Below, piece after piece: positions 11,825 through 22,563 of a stretch of DNA of 64,000 nt. Each line of letters starts with the position of its first letter. Within the stretch, counting starts at the first letter, position 1. Both the position numbers and the translations under genes were made by a program. The DNA is from Acheta domesticus (Eukaryota > Arthropoda > Insecta > Orthoptera > Gryllidae), in assembly GCA_031308135.1 (NCBI GenBank), contig JAHLJT010004567.1, positions 36,344,389 to 36,408,388 on the forward strand, written 5' to 3'. The notes beneath the pieces were generated by a model. It was not told the origin of the DNA and searched no databases. It was given only the letters and a program-made list of their open reading frames with translations.

Positions 11825-12024
11825 TGTTAGTATGAAAAGAAAAATGCAGACAGCAACGCCATCTGTGAGTTTCAGTGAACTCTTTGAACTGAGAGGGCGA
11901 GTCGTCTGTAGAGGCAATGCAATGCCAGTGCGTGATCGGACTTGTTTTGATGCAGACGTTTGTGAATTGTTACTTTTATATTTAAGATTAGTAATAAATA
12001 ACGTTTATACAAAACAAATTAATA
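11825..12024 (+). repeat. 3' LTR of copia element
   Basis: 200 bp, TGTTAG...TTAATA, followed by the GGATA target duplication. It matches the 5' LTR with small indels and a handful of substitutions. Confidence 0.93.
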
Positions 12025-12392
12025 GGATATATTACAGCACTGTCGTGTGGAAGTGCTTCAAATGAGTTCCAATAAAGTTTTTGTTAAATTCCAAAAATGT
12101 TTGTGAAAAAAAGATCTTCAAATTTCGCATTTATAGTAACGCTTAAATGCCATTTTCTCATAAACGGCTCCAAATTTGTGAAGGAAAATTTCCTTATACA
12201 GCGAGATTTTATTCTTTTGTGATGTTTTTAAAGTAATATTTTGGTTAGGTTAGGAAACAGAAAATTAAAAGAAAAAACTGTACTTTGGGCGGCTGGCTAG
12301 AGAATGTGGCTAGTCTGAAAAGCTAACCTAGACCAAAGAAATTACAAAATTGACTAGTACGAGGAAGTCTGTGCCATTCTGTAGCACCACTA

Positions 12393-12625
12393 CAGTGCAA
12401 TTTTTCTAACTCTACCCCTCAAGCGCCTACGGCCACGATGGAATATCACACGGCATTTCGCGTCTTTCTCCGTCATGTCGCTAGAAGTCGCATGGTCGCA
12501 GGCACTGCTTGATACGGTCGCGATCATGCGATATCTGGCGGCACGTCTGAGAACGTCGCAAAATATGGTGACGTATTCCATCGTGAAGAGGGGCCTCGAG
12601 GGGCGAAGTTAGAAAAACCGCAGTA
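12393..12625. repeat. long-palindrome MITE, about 230 bp
   Basis: The outer arms are GCAATTTTTCTAACTCTACC and its inverted counterpart ending GTTAGAAAAACCGC. Inner arms carry CACGATGGAATA against TATTCCATCGTG, and pairing continues to the centre near GGTCGC/GCGATC. Nearly the whole element can therefore fold into one hairpin. A related half-copy lies at 48690-48765. It starts immediately after the end of a family A copy. ORFs predicted on the minus strand at both copies are alike only because the DNA repeat is shared. Confidence 0.75.
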
Positions 12626-13705
12626 TAGTTTCCTTATTCAGTGCTATCAATTCCACACCTTTTATCTTCTTCTGCTCTTTGTCATATCGACTCTGTTCAT
12701 CTAATTCATTTTCCCGTCGCTTTCGTTCTTCAACAGCGTTTTTCTGCTTAGCACTGGCTGCACATGAATAGCAAAGCATGTCTCGATCGACTATGATGGC
12801 ATTTTTTCTCCACCTGCAGTTTAAGGTTATATTAACGAATGCCAGTTGTTGCAGCCTTAATTTGCACATGCGTAGATCCTATAATAAACAAAGCGCGCAT
12901 TATTTCACGAACACAATGAAGCAAATTTAAAATCATTGGCTGTGTGTCTTTTCCTCCCACACGCATAATGTTTAGAGGGCTTTCGGGATTACAGTTTGTA
13001 CTAAGCACGAATTTTCAAATACATTACAGAATGTTTTATAGAGTATTGTGTAATTTGTTATTTTATGACTTCTAAAATAGTTATTTAAAATAATTCTTAT
13101 AATTAATAAAATTTCTTATATTTTTTTTTGTATTCCAGCATTATAAAAGGCCTTTTCTGGTGCAAGAAATCGTTCATAATGGGGGATTTTACGGCACAAA
13201 TGATGACGTATTAGATTTTACGGCACGAATGATTGCGTTTACGACACATTCAACCAATCGCAGCGAGAGAATCGCGGTGAGGTGGAGGTAAACGGAACGG
13301 CCGACCACCGTTTTCTCGCGCGGATGTCAAATACCCGAGACGTCACAAAAAAGTTGTTTCTCAAAATTAAGTTTGATTCTCTTATAAATTTATAATGCAA
13401 AAAATAGGATAGGCAACTCGTTTATAATGTTGCTTTATACATGTATTACATCAACTACTATTATCATAATTAATTCCATAAATTAGAAATAATTGTTAGC
13501 TCGAATTCTACATTGTAAGAACTTTTTCCCAGTGTTTTCCCAGTATTTTTTCTGGAATTGAAATTCCCTGTGTTTTCCAGAAAGTGGTCACAACACTGGA
13601 CCTAAAATAAATAAAATAAAAACAAAAAACATTAGACTTAAACTAATACCAACTACATCTTTCATTGTTCAAAACATCATCTTTCATTGTTCTTTCTCTT
13701 GGCAG
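12626..13705. other. gene-free stretch upstream of the sulfotransferase exon
   Basis: No coding sequence is recognised. A 28 bp unit (GATTTTACGGCAC...) is repeated in tandem at 13185 and 13213. Bases 13690-13705 form a good polypyrimidine tract and acceptor, so the 3' part at least is the final intron of the sulfotransferase gene. Confidence 0.45.
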
Positions 13706-14221
13706 ATTGTTCAAAACAGCAAAAGATTGCTGGTGGTGAGACATCCATTTGCAAGACTTTTGTCAGCCTACAGAGACAAATTGGAACATAGAGAGAAGCG
13801 GGAATATTACTACCAAAAGTTTGGGAAACACATCGTGCAATCATTTGGATATCCAGAAAAACAAGTAGAACCTACTTTTGTGGACTTCTTAAAGGCTATC
13901 GTCAAAAGATATCCTTCTGATGAGCACTGGCGTCCCTATTTTATACAATGTGCACCATGTCTATTAAATTATCATTTTATACTAAAAACTGAATTCCTTG
14001 GTGATGAACTCAAACAAGTGCTTACTTCCCTTCACCTTGCAGACCATTACCCAAAAGCTGAGAATATGAACACCAATGGAACTACAGACTATCAAATAAC
14101 TGAGAAATACTTTTCCAGTGTGCCATTAGAACTCTTAAGAGAAGTTTATAAAGTCTATGAGTTGGATTTTGAATTATTTAAATACTCCCCTCATCTATAT
14201 TTCAATATGACAAGATCTTGA
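13706..14221 (+). CDS. carbohydrate sulfotransferase (Sulfotransfer_2 family), terminal exon
   Basis: This is the last coding exon of a Golgi-type carbohydrate sulfotransferase related to the CHST8-14 (HNK-1/chondroitin/dermatan) group, which moves sulfate from PAPS to glycan hydroxyls. It opens after the acceptor TTTCTCTTGGCAG and runs 171 codons to TGA at 14219. VRHPFARLLSAYRDK near the start is the 3'-phosphate-binding motif of PAPS (Arg and Ser conserved). WRPYFIQCAPCLLNYHFILK and the C-terminal YELDFELFKYSP block are typical of the family. The 5'-PSB motif, stem and transmembrane anchor must lie in exons upstream, not identified here. Which CHST subtype this is cannot be decided from the exon alone. 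Confidence 0.88.
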   Translation: MVQNSKRLLVVRHPFARLLSAYRDKLEHREKREYYYQKFGKHIVQSFGYPEKQVEPTFVDFLKAIVKRYPSDEHWRPYFIQCAPCLLNYHFILKTEFLGDELKQVLTSLHLADHYPKAENMNTNGTTDYQITEKYFSSVPLELLREVYKVYELDFELFKYSPHLYFNMTRS

Positions 14222-16948
14222 GTAAAAACAAAAGTCATCAATCATTCTCATCAAAGTAATATTTTTGACAATCTCTTTTTTCAATTGCTATCAACATGCA
14301 AAATTCACTCATTTCTATTATGAAACTATAGCAATTGGAAAAAGTAATTTTAGTGGTTTTTGAAGGTCTGAGAGTCTGAAGTATAGTTGACAAATTCATA
14401 TCATATGGCAGCTTTAAAGATTGATTCAAAATGTTGTGGACTAAAGAAAACACAGTAATTATGGTTAATAACACCGTAGACGACAACAACAACCTGACAC
14501 ACAATTATTGTATGTAACCCTCACATTTGGTTTCTAATTTCAAAAACCAAAAGTTATATGACTCCTTACACAGAAAAACAACCAGGCCAACCTGATTTAA
14601 AACTTCACATTTTTAACAAGCTTTTCAAAGTAAAAGTTACAGAAGTAACTGATAGTCTATTCATTTTCTTCACCTCATCTTAGGATAATCTTTCATAATT
14701 GAACCTTCACTGAGTAATATAAATCACCTTTACTTGACATATTGCTTGCTACTTATCCAAATTGTGCCCTTAATGTCTCAGCATAATTTAGTGCATTAAT
14801 ATTACTGGCAAGCTGCACAAACAGAAGAGCTTATTTTCTTATGACTACACTTTGATTTTTCAATAGTGGACGATGACATTAGGTCTTTGTTACATGTCCT
14901 GCCTTATGAAATGAATGTTTTTAACAGTGGTAAGCACATTTGTGAGGCCATGAGCCACATTGAGAAGGATGTTTGCGAATTACAAAGATTCATTTTATAA
15001 TGCAGGAGATGTAACAGTGACCTGTCATCAGCCACTATAGAAAAATCAGTGTAGATATCTTGGGTGTTGGGAAATACATTTCATTTAATGAAATAGGGGA
15101 CTTTTGGATAAGTTTGGAGGTCTTCAAGGATAAATTTACTTTTATTTCATTAGTCCACTTTAGCTTGCTATCTATACTCTTTCAGAGTTGGGCAAAAAGT
15201 AATCAATTCCTGATTACAGAATGTAATGGAAGAATCAACTACTCCAGCTGGGAATCAAAACCAGTGTACTCGCAGTTGTGCTAACCACTTGACCTACTGA
15301 GTTGTCAAGTCTTTGAACGGCCTTTTAAGAATAACAGCCTTTGATAACTGCATACTTTTCATATTTAATTATTACTTTTAGGAATAACAGCCCTTTGATA
15401 ATTATATACTTCTCACATTTAATCAGGTTAATCTGTGACAGTGGTCAAACAAATAATAAAATAAAAATATTATTGCAGTATTACTTTTAGAAGTATTACT
15501 ATAAACTATGTTTAATACTAAACAGATTAAGAGTCCATTATATTTCTTCTCTATATAAAAAAAATGAATTTTCAAAAACATAGATGCTCTAGTTATTTAA
15601 AAATGTGTGAGTATTTTCTTAAAATCCCAAGATTTCGAAGATGTAGGCAAACATTTCCTGGTACAGTAAGGATGAAGTGAATATAGTAGAAATGAACTGT
15701 TACTATCTAAACAAAAACACTGAATCCTGACCATACACATCACAATCTTTCAGAACGTAATGTTTCGGGGCCGAGGGCCAAAGCCTTGTCACCAACTGGG
15801 AGACATGTGGCAGAAGGTCAACTGTGCCCTAAAAGTAAACATCCACAAAAAGAATTATTTTTTTGACCAACTCAAATTTGCTATTACACATAATAGCTAA
15901 CAAAGGCAATAATTTTTAAGAGAATTGATTCTGCCAAACCACACAAGCTGTGAATAACGTCTGGTCAATGATTAAATTAATCACTTTGATTACATGATAA
16001 AGTAATTATAAATTACTAACAAATGTATGTACATAATCACTAATGAACCTCTTTGACCATAATATATATACTACAAACAATACAGGTACTCAGTTCATTT
16101 ACATATATGTAGAATTTTACTACTTCATTCACTTTACATTCACGCTACTTTGAGGCAACTACAAAAAATGACAAGTTGTTCAAGGCCTAGGCTCCAAGAA
16201 TACCACAAAATGGATTGAAGTGCAAAAAAATAAGTCAAAGAGTGCTAGGGTGCCAAGAAACCTGAATGTGAATCCCAGATTTTAATTAAAATCTAAACAA
16301 TTTGGATAAGATACACTAATGGCGAACAGAGTTTATCTGACCTCTGCTTCAGCTGTAACAGCACATGAATAATGCCATTAATAACAATGACAAACTAATT
16401 TGAACAGAAACCTATCTTCAGATTTTTGTTCAAGAAAATTAAATTATTTAATTTATTAATTCAACTTATTAAAATATTAAATTGTAATAAATATTTGTTC
16501 ACCAAAATTGTGTTAAGCAAAATATAATCTATTCCCCAAAACTGTTGTTTGTTTTTCTCAATTCCCTATTAATTGCATACATCAAGGTTGATGCTATACT
16601 TGTATCCCAATCAAGGTCCTCTTGTCAAGATGATGGTTGAATAAAATAACTTCTAACGTGTATTAGCCAATTTCAAATACTAGGCATATTCAAATATTCT
16701 GAACTATGAACCACAATTTCATGAAACAAGTGAAATTTGAAACAAAAAATGTATTTCAAACAGCTCAAATATCAAGCAATTGAAACGAAATATGCCTCTA
16801 AATTCAGTTGAACATTGCACAAATAGAACTCAAAATATTTTTAACACAATCCTTTCAATTTTAAAAGCCAAACCCTTAGCGATTCTGTATGCAATTAAAA
16901 CACAACCAGAACAATAACATATTATGAAGCTGGAATTTGTCCTACATA
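14222..16948. other. sulfotransferase 3' flank and intergenic DNA
   Basis: AT-rich, with no further coding sequence recognised. The first part is probably 3' UTR; AATAAAATAAAA runs occur near 15460. A tRNA-like repeat lies at 15239-15302. Confidence 0.45.
15239..15302 (-). repeat. tRNA-derived repeat
   Basis: The minus strand reads TAGGTCAAGTGGTTAGCACA (A-box-like) and GGTTTTGATTCCCAGC (B-box-like with T-arm pairing). The anticodon region is not convincingly paired, so this is taken as a SINE or tRNA relic. Confidence 0.45.
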
Positions 16949-17859
16949 GGTCATTCAATAACTAAAGAGACAAATTGGTCTGGAGCAAAAACAGTACGTA
17001 GCACGTTTGGTAATTTTAGGACTTTAAGTTTGCATCACTGGGATGAGCCCAGACCATCTGGAGGATCAGCATTGTTGTGTTCATAACCTCAAAATAAAGT
17101 TAAATGGTGTCCTTTTGAAAATTCCACATTGGTTAAACAATGTTCTGTGCTTCTTTTTGTACTTGCTGAAAGTGAAAAAACAGCTAATACATACTCTAGA
17201 ATGATCAAAGTGTGTGGTGAAAGTTGTAAAAATCACAAGAATTTTTACAAGTGGGTAGAACAATTCCAAAGTGGTAGAGACTCAGTGACTGAGAAACACC
17301 ATTCTGGCCGCATCAGCAGGAAACGTCCTGTTGATGGTGTGTTGGGATGCGGTAGGTGCGATTTTTGTGATTATCAGGAAGAACAGAGTATAATGAACCA
17401 ATATAGCTCAGATATGCTTTTGAACAAGGAAGAGCTTGCCATGAGAGAGAAATGTCGTGGATCTCAGAGGAGAGGTGTGATTTTCCAGCAAAACAATGCA
17501 CGTCCTAACACTGCTCAACAAAGCCCTGAAACCATCAACAAAATGAGTTGGAAGGTACTACCTCATCCTCCTTACAGACCCAATTTAGCAACATCTGATT
17601 TCCATTTGTTTGGTGCACTGAAGGAGGCATTGCACAGGAAGAAGTTCCAGAATAACGAGGATGTCAAAAAATTTGTAGAAAATTGGTTCAAACACTAAGA
17701 TAAAGAGTTCTTTGTGGCCTTTATAAAAAAGCTGGTAACCTTTCGGGACAAGTTCATAAATGTTGATGGGGATTATGTTAAAAAGTAGGAAAAGTCCTGT
17801 TTTGCAAAAATAAATGTTTATTTTTGCAGACCAATTTGTCTCTCTAATTATCGAATGTC
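16949..17859 (+). mobile_element. internally deleted mariner element
   Basis: The element is 911 bp, flanked by TA on both sides (16947-16948 and 17860-17861). TIRs of about 34 bp share GAGACAAATTGGTCTG, at 16970 and inverted at 17826. A full mariner is about 1.3 kb, so roughly a third is missing from the middle. Confidence 0.88.
17129..17698 (+). pseudogene. mariner transposase remnant
   Basis: 189 codons fuse the N-terminal helix-turn-helix part (FYKWVEQFQSGRDSVTEKHH) directly to the C-terminal catalytic part. The first catalytic Asp region is deleted. The second Asp is replaced by Asn (QQNNARPN where the family has QQDNARPH). The third Asp of the DD34D triad is kept in ATSDFHLFG. The protein cannot be an active transposase. 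The TIRs might still be mobilised by a transposase supplied elsewhere. Confidence 0.88.
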
Positions 17860-17861
17860 TA

Positions 17862-20800
17862 TTGTAACAGACTCTTCTGATGTTATGGCAAATCTTAGCT
17901 TATTAGCTTCACATGCTGTAGCTTTATAGAACTTGTATACCAAAAATTTCATATGTCAACTGAAATTACTATAAGCATTTGTCAAGAATTTTTAATTATG
18001 AAAATGATTTTTAAATGATATGTGGAATTGGAATTTTCAAAAAACTGTTTAATGAAGTAAATATATTTAAACAGCAAAAAGGGTTTATTTAAAAAAATTT
18101 CAAGTGCAAAGATACTGAGAAATTATTCAACACTTAAACAGTATAAACATTTTTATGTTTAGAGGCGTTTAGTGTGAAGTGCCTCAGCAGATAGTTTAAG
18201 TGGGGTTAGAAAGCTAAAATTCAGGGAAACAGATTTTATTTTATAACAGAACCATTGTTCCAAATGCAACTGCACTTTGCTTGACGCACTTTTTACAGTC
18301 TTATCCAGCTAGAAATTTCTAAATCTGTGACTGTATGTGGTACCTGAATACAACTCGAGGATGTAAAATTAAAATAATACGTCATAGTAGTTCTATCTTT
18401 GAGCATTATGCTATAAAAAGTGAGTTCCTAATCGTTACAGGCAATCCAAAATAGTATGACTTTTGCAACTTTTCTTGTCCAATGGCCTACCTACCCCCTC
18501 CCTGGTACTACAAAGAGATTAAGATTAAAGCATGCAGCGAACAATGATGACATTCCAAACACATCTTTGTTGGTGCAAAACAGAAGCTACTTGCTGTTGC
18601 AGATGATAACTTTTTTTTCACAGGAGATACCTCAAACTCCTGAGAAAGAAGAAGTTATAAAAGTGGCAAATGCAAAATTATTGAAAAAGTTGCAAATGCA
18701 TGCAAGTATGAAAAAGGGAACATGGTTATGATGTAGTCTCTAAGTAATGTTCTTCTTACACTACTAAGTAACTTCTACTTACACTAAAGCAATATTTCGA
18801 TGATATAGTGAATAAAGATTAAAAGAGCAATTAATCATTTAAATTCCCCAGAAACACCAGGTAAACAAAGGAACCATTCAGGGAGACCAATTTATTTTTC
18901 TACATAACTACATTGTTTTTAACATATTTTCACTAACTTTCCACAGATCTTTGAATCAAAGTTTATTTATAGTATTTTCAGTCTTTAAAAATGTTTGTCT
19001 TGTTACTTAGACTGATACAGTTAATAAGAAGGAATTCATATTAACAAAACAAGATTCGACCCTTCAGGCAAACAAATTCAGTATGTTTCGGAGGTCAAGA
19101 AATATACTTGTGCTTCATGTATTACAGTGAAACGTAGATTTCAATTTTATTTTCCAGTTTGGTGTAACTTCAAAACTCTAGAAACTGATTTTGTAACTAA
19201 TACCCTCACTCGATTTCCATTTTGAAAGTTCTGGGTCAAGAAAATTTATGCAGCCATTATGTAAGTCTGAGTCGTTTATATTACAGGAATAATTGATAAA
19301 ATTATGTTACGATTAGAATACAAATGTGGAAATGAAAGTTGTCTTTACCATTTTATGTTTTTATAACTACCTGAGAGACACTATTCCTCTCCTGAAATTT
19401 CTGCCAATAATATTCAAGAATTCAGACAATACAAACCAGTCAAGAGGCAAACTACTTAAAATAATCTATTCTTCATTACCACATCCTCAGAGGTGGTAAT
19501 TATAGCTGCTCTGTTTTCAAAGAGACATACAATGTGCTCATAACTACATGTGGCATTTTAAAGGAAGTTACATTATCTTACTACTATTTGCCTACACTAC
19601 ACCATTCTTTCCTTTTGTCAGTGTTCAGGCCCAAGACAAATGCACATTTTTTGACTGATCAGTCATTTGCTTGCATAATTGCTCAATTTTGATTTCCCTG
19701 TGTTTACCTGGTTTTCCCCCTTTTTCCAGACACTGGTTACCCTATTAAACATGCTTACCAAAAAATAAAAACCTTAATTTAAATATGATTCGATTTCCTA
19801 GGTATAAAGGTATTAAAGGCAAAGAAATTACAGATAAGTCAGTGAAAATGTATTAGATAATCCCATATAATTTACAGACAAAACCTTCATTTATTTTATC
19901 AATGCCACTGTTAAGAGAAAGATGAAAAATTGAATTCAGATGGACTGAAATACAATCAAAATGATCTCAAGAAAGATATCTGGACATGGCAGGAAAAGGG
20001 AGAATCAACACAGGTTCAACATAGTGTATTCTCTAGATTATGAATGTGCTAAGTTATCTTCAACCTCAACAATATGCTTTCCATCTGTTACATTATCACC
20101 TCGGACTGTTACAATTTACCTCGCCTCGAGAAATTCATTACATAACATGGAATTTGACATGACAATAATGGCTTGCTTAGATGCTTACATTACTAGATTA
20201 TTATATGACTTATATTATTAAATTATTACTTTTCTGCTAAACACAATCTCATTCCATAATAAGCTTGCAGACAACTCTCTTTTATATTTACATCTGCTCA
20301 CATGTATATATTGCTTATGCTGTTTCCTTACATTACGAGTAAATTATGCTAATTGGTGGACTGGGAATATCCATTAAATAAATACAATAAAACCTTAGTT
20401 ACAGGTCTGGCTTATGCATAGATATTTTACCACATTCTAAAGCCAATAATGAAAACAACAATAATAACAACATAGCTGGAGAAACCTCCTTCATCCCCCA
20501 ATATTTTTGTGTAAAATATTTATCCCTAAGAAAATGTACTAAATAACTCTACATAATAAAATTAAAATGAAATAATACTATAAAGCACCTGTACTCAAAT
20601 TCTACTCCTACACATACAGAACATGTGAAGTTCACATTGATTCGTCAATGAACATGTTCTTATGCTGAAATGGCATGCAGGACAGACCCTATCCTTTTAG
20701 AAAAGATGTCAGTCACAGCAGAAGGCAGACTACGGGCAGTAGCATGATATGGGGGTGGCAAGTTTAATGTACAATACACAAATTATTAGGTCTATTGTTC

Positions 20801-21439
20801 AACCCAAATTCAAAGTGGAGAACCTCACACACAATTTCACATAAACAGTCATTTGCTACAGACACTTAATTTATAGAAATTCATAAAGTCCTTTACATCA
20901 ACTACCTCAAGATTATGTATCACCAATCAAATCTCCACAATCTCCAGAATTCAGTCTTAACAACCAACTCGAATATCTTGGCATGTGGATTCCTATTCTA
21001 CGATCAAAAATTTAGTATGTGGATTTGAACAAGGTTTAATGGAATTTAATGTCATCTCCTAGACAACCTGACTGTAGTGTAAAGAGTAAATGTTAACTTA
21101 ACAAAAAACATGTAACATCTAATGGAATGGAAAATGATAAGTAAAAAACATAAATTTTTAATAAAAATTAGAAGAGTGATAATGGAAACGTGTAATCACA
21201 GCAAAATAGAAATATAGCTGTAATCTGATTGATTAGTCTGTACTGTGCTGCAAAAGACCATGCAGTTAATACAACATTAAATAAACAAAAATAAAATGAA
21301 GAAGACCAAACAAAGAAATGGAATGGATGAATGAAATCTCAAAAAGTTTGAACACAAATGTCAAAACACAAACTTTGACAAATATCCCCAATGTTTTAAA
21401 TAAAAGAAATTTTTTTTACAGTAAATTAATATTACTTAC
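17862..21439. other. gene-free stretch, probably intron or 3' flank of the XK-related gene
   Basis: No convincing coding exon is seen on either strand. The XK-related gene (minus strand) must continue leftward from 21440, but its next exon is not recognisable here. It may be short, diverged or outside the window. Confidence 0.4.
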
Positions 21440-21630
21440 CAGTCCAACTCCACCAATCTTCAAGATTTATCATAATGTAAACTTGTATTAATAACTGGGG
21501 AGCTGATTCCATGAAAGATTCAAAAAGATGCAACAAGCAGACATCATTCCACTGATGGTACAAACGTTGTACATCATTGAAATCTGCACCAGACCAAGAT
21601 TCCAGACCAGTCTTCAAAACTTCAACATAT
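21440..21630 (-). CDS. XK-related protein, internal exon 3
   Basis: The exon lies between acceptor TTTCATGTGTAG and donor GTAAGT. It encodes YVEVLKTGLESWSGADFNDV and FESFMESAPQLLIQVYIM; the ESAPQL motif in a membrane helix is characteristic of XK/XKR proteins. It joins the upstream exon in frame through a split Arg codon (AG|A). The C-terminal half of the family (further membrane helices) is not found in the window. Confidence 0.85.
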
Positions 21631-21985
21631 CTACACATGAAATTAAAATGATTTATAATACAAATTATGGATGCTGATATTTACAGTTTTATTTCTCTGA
21701 CCAGAGTCAAAAGAAAACTTAAGGTCCTTACAATGCTTTTACACAACTGAATAAACAAATAGAACATGAAATTCTGGCTCCTTAATTTGCCTTTTGATTA
21801 GAAAAATATTGAAATAACTGTCATACAATTACATTTTCAAATCTTTAAATTAATGTTTCACAGTTTCTCTACAAAATTACTTTATTACTTGTTTTCCCAA
21901 TGTTTCACTAGAATGAAACCTTTCTTTTGCATAATCTATCATTTAATATGTCACAAAGGTAAAAGTTAACACTGCTTTTAATTAC

Positions 21986-22169
21986 CTGTGAAGAATGCCA
22001 AGAAGAAATGCATGTGTTAGCCAATGATACCAATGAGCTTTGTCATCAGTAATGTACCATCGCATACTGAAAAGTTGTACTATGATGGCTGGCACTATTA
22101 AAAACAATAGGGTAATAATTGCCCAATACATTTTGCCATAATGAAAATAGGTGATCACCACAATAACAT
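21986..22169 (-). CDS. XK-related protein, exon 2
   Basis: Bounded by acceptor CCACTGTATTGCAG and donor GTAATT. It encodes VIVVITYFHYGKMYWAIITL and VQLFSMRWYITDD, then HWLTHAFLLGILHR. Two hydrophobic helices and the QxFSxRW motif after them match the N-terminal part of XK-related proteins. The phase (G|AT Asp codon at the 5' side) fits exon 1 exactly. Confidence 0.86.
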
Positions 22170-22409
22170 CTGCAATACAGTGGGGAAAATACAATACAGT
22201 GAAACATTTGTCAGAGTACTATAGTTCTGTGTAAGTCCTAATAAGAGGAAAGATGTGCCATAAACACACATTCTGTATAGATTCGTTATAACCCAGCATA
22301 AATAGCTATTCTTTTTGAACTCTTAATAGCGAATTATTCTTTTTATTTTATGATAAGAGCACTGCTTAGGAGTTGCAGTTGGAAGTGCTATCCTCGAATG
22401 AACACTCAC

Positions 22410-22563
22410 CAGTGCTGAAATCTGCAATAAAAGTACACAGAGAAATTGCAGACAAACAAAGTTCAAACATTTGTAGACCTAATGGTTTCGATTTTTTATC
22501 GCAACTCGAATTATCATCTTTCTTTGTAATACTAGCCTCAACTTTTGACTTCACCGCCGCCAT
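22410..22563 (-). CDS. XK-related protein, first coding exon
   Basis: The start is taken at the ATG 22563-22561, whose context GCCGCGATGG is a strong initiation site. An in-frame ATG 51 bases upstream (22614) has weaker context. The exon encodes a short hydrophilic N-terminus rich in Lys/Asp/Ser, then the first membrane helix (MFELCLSAISLCTFIADFST), and ends at donor GTGAGT. With exons 2 and 3 this gives the N-terminal half of an XK-related protein. Some family members are phospholipid scramblases activated by caspases; whether this one is cannot be told without its C-terminus. Confidence 0.82.

Larger units (their letters stand above)
7473..12024 (+). mobile_element. complete but defective Ty1/copia LTR retrotransposon
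   Basis: The element is about 4.55 kb, bounded by 198-200 bp LTRs (TGTTAG...TTAATA) and flanked by a perfect 5 bp target duplication, GGATA (7468-7472 and 12025-12029). The primer-binding site abuts the 5' LTR and a purine tract GGAGGAAG abuts the 3' LTR. Coding order is gag, protease, integrase, reverse transcriptase, RNase H, the Ty1/copia (Pseudoviridae-type) order. Stops and frameshifts break the reading frame repeatedly, so it is dead for autonomous movement. Confidence 0.93.
6457..12392 (+). repeat. family A copy interrupted by a copia element
   Basis: Left part 6457-7472 and right part 12025-12392 read continuously against the uninterrupted copy at 27025-28530. CTCTCACGCCTTTGATATG leads to the GGATA insertion site, and GTGCTTCAAATGAG resumes after it. 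The copy ends with GAAGTCTGTGCCATTCTGTA and GCACCACTA. The copia element therefore jumped into an older family A copy. Confidence 0.75.

Noticed and set aside
12390..12581. Similar minus-strand ORFs here and at 48660-48851
   Set aside because: The similarity is explained by a shared palindromic DNA repeat; no domain or codon signal supports protein coding.
18456..18731. 91-codon ORF between mariner and the XK-related gene
   Set aside because: No recognisable domain and no supporting splice or promoter signal.
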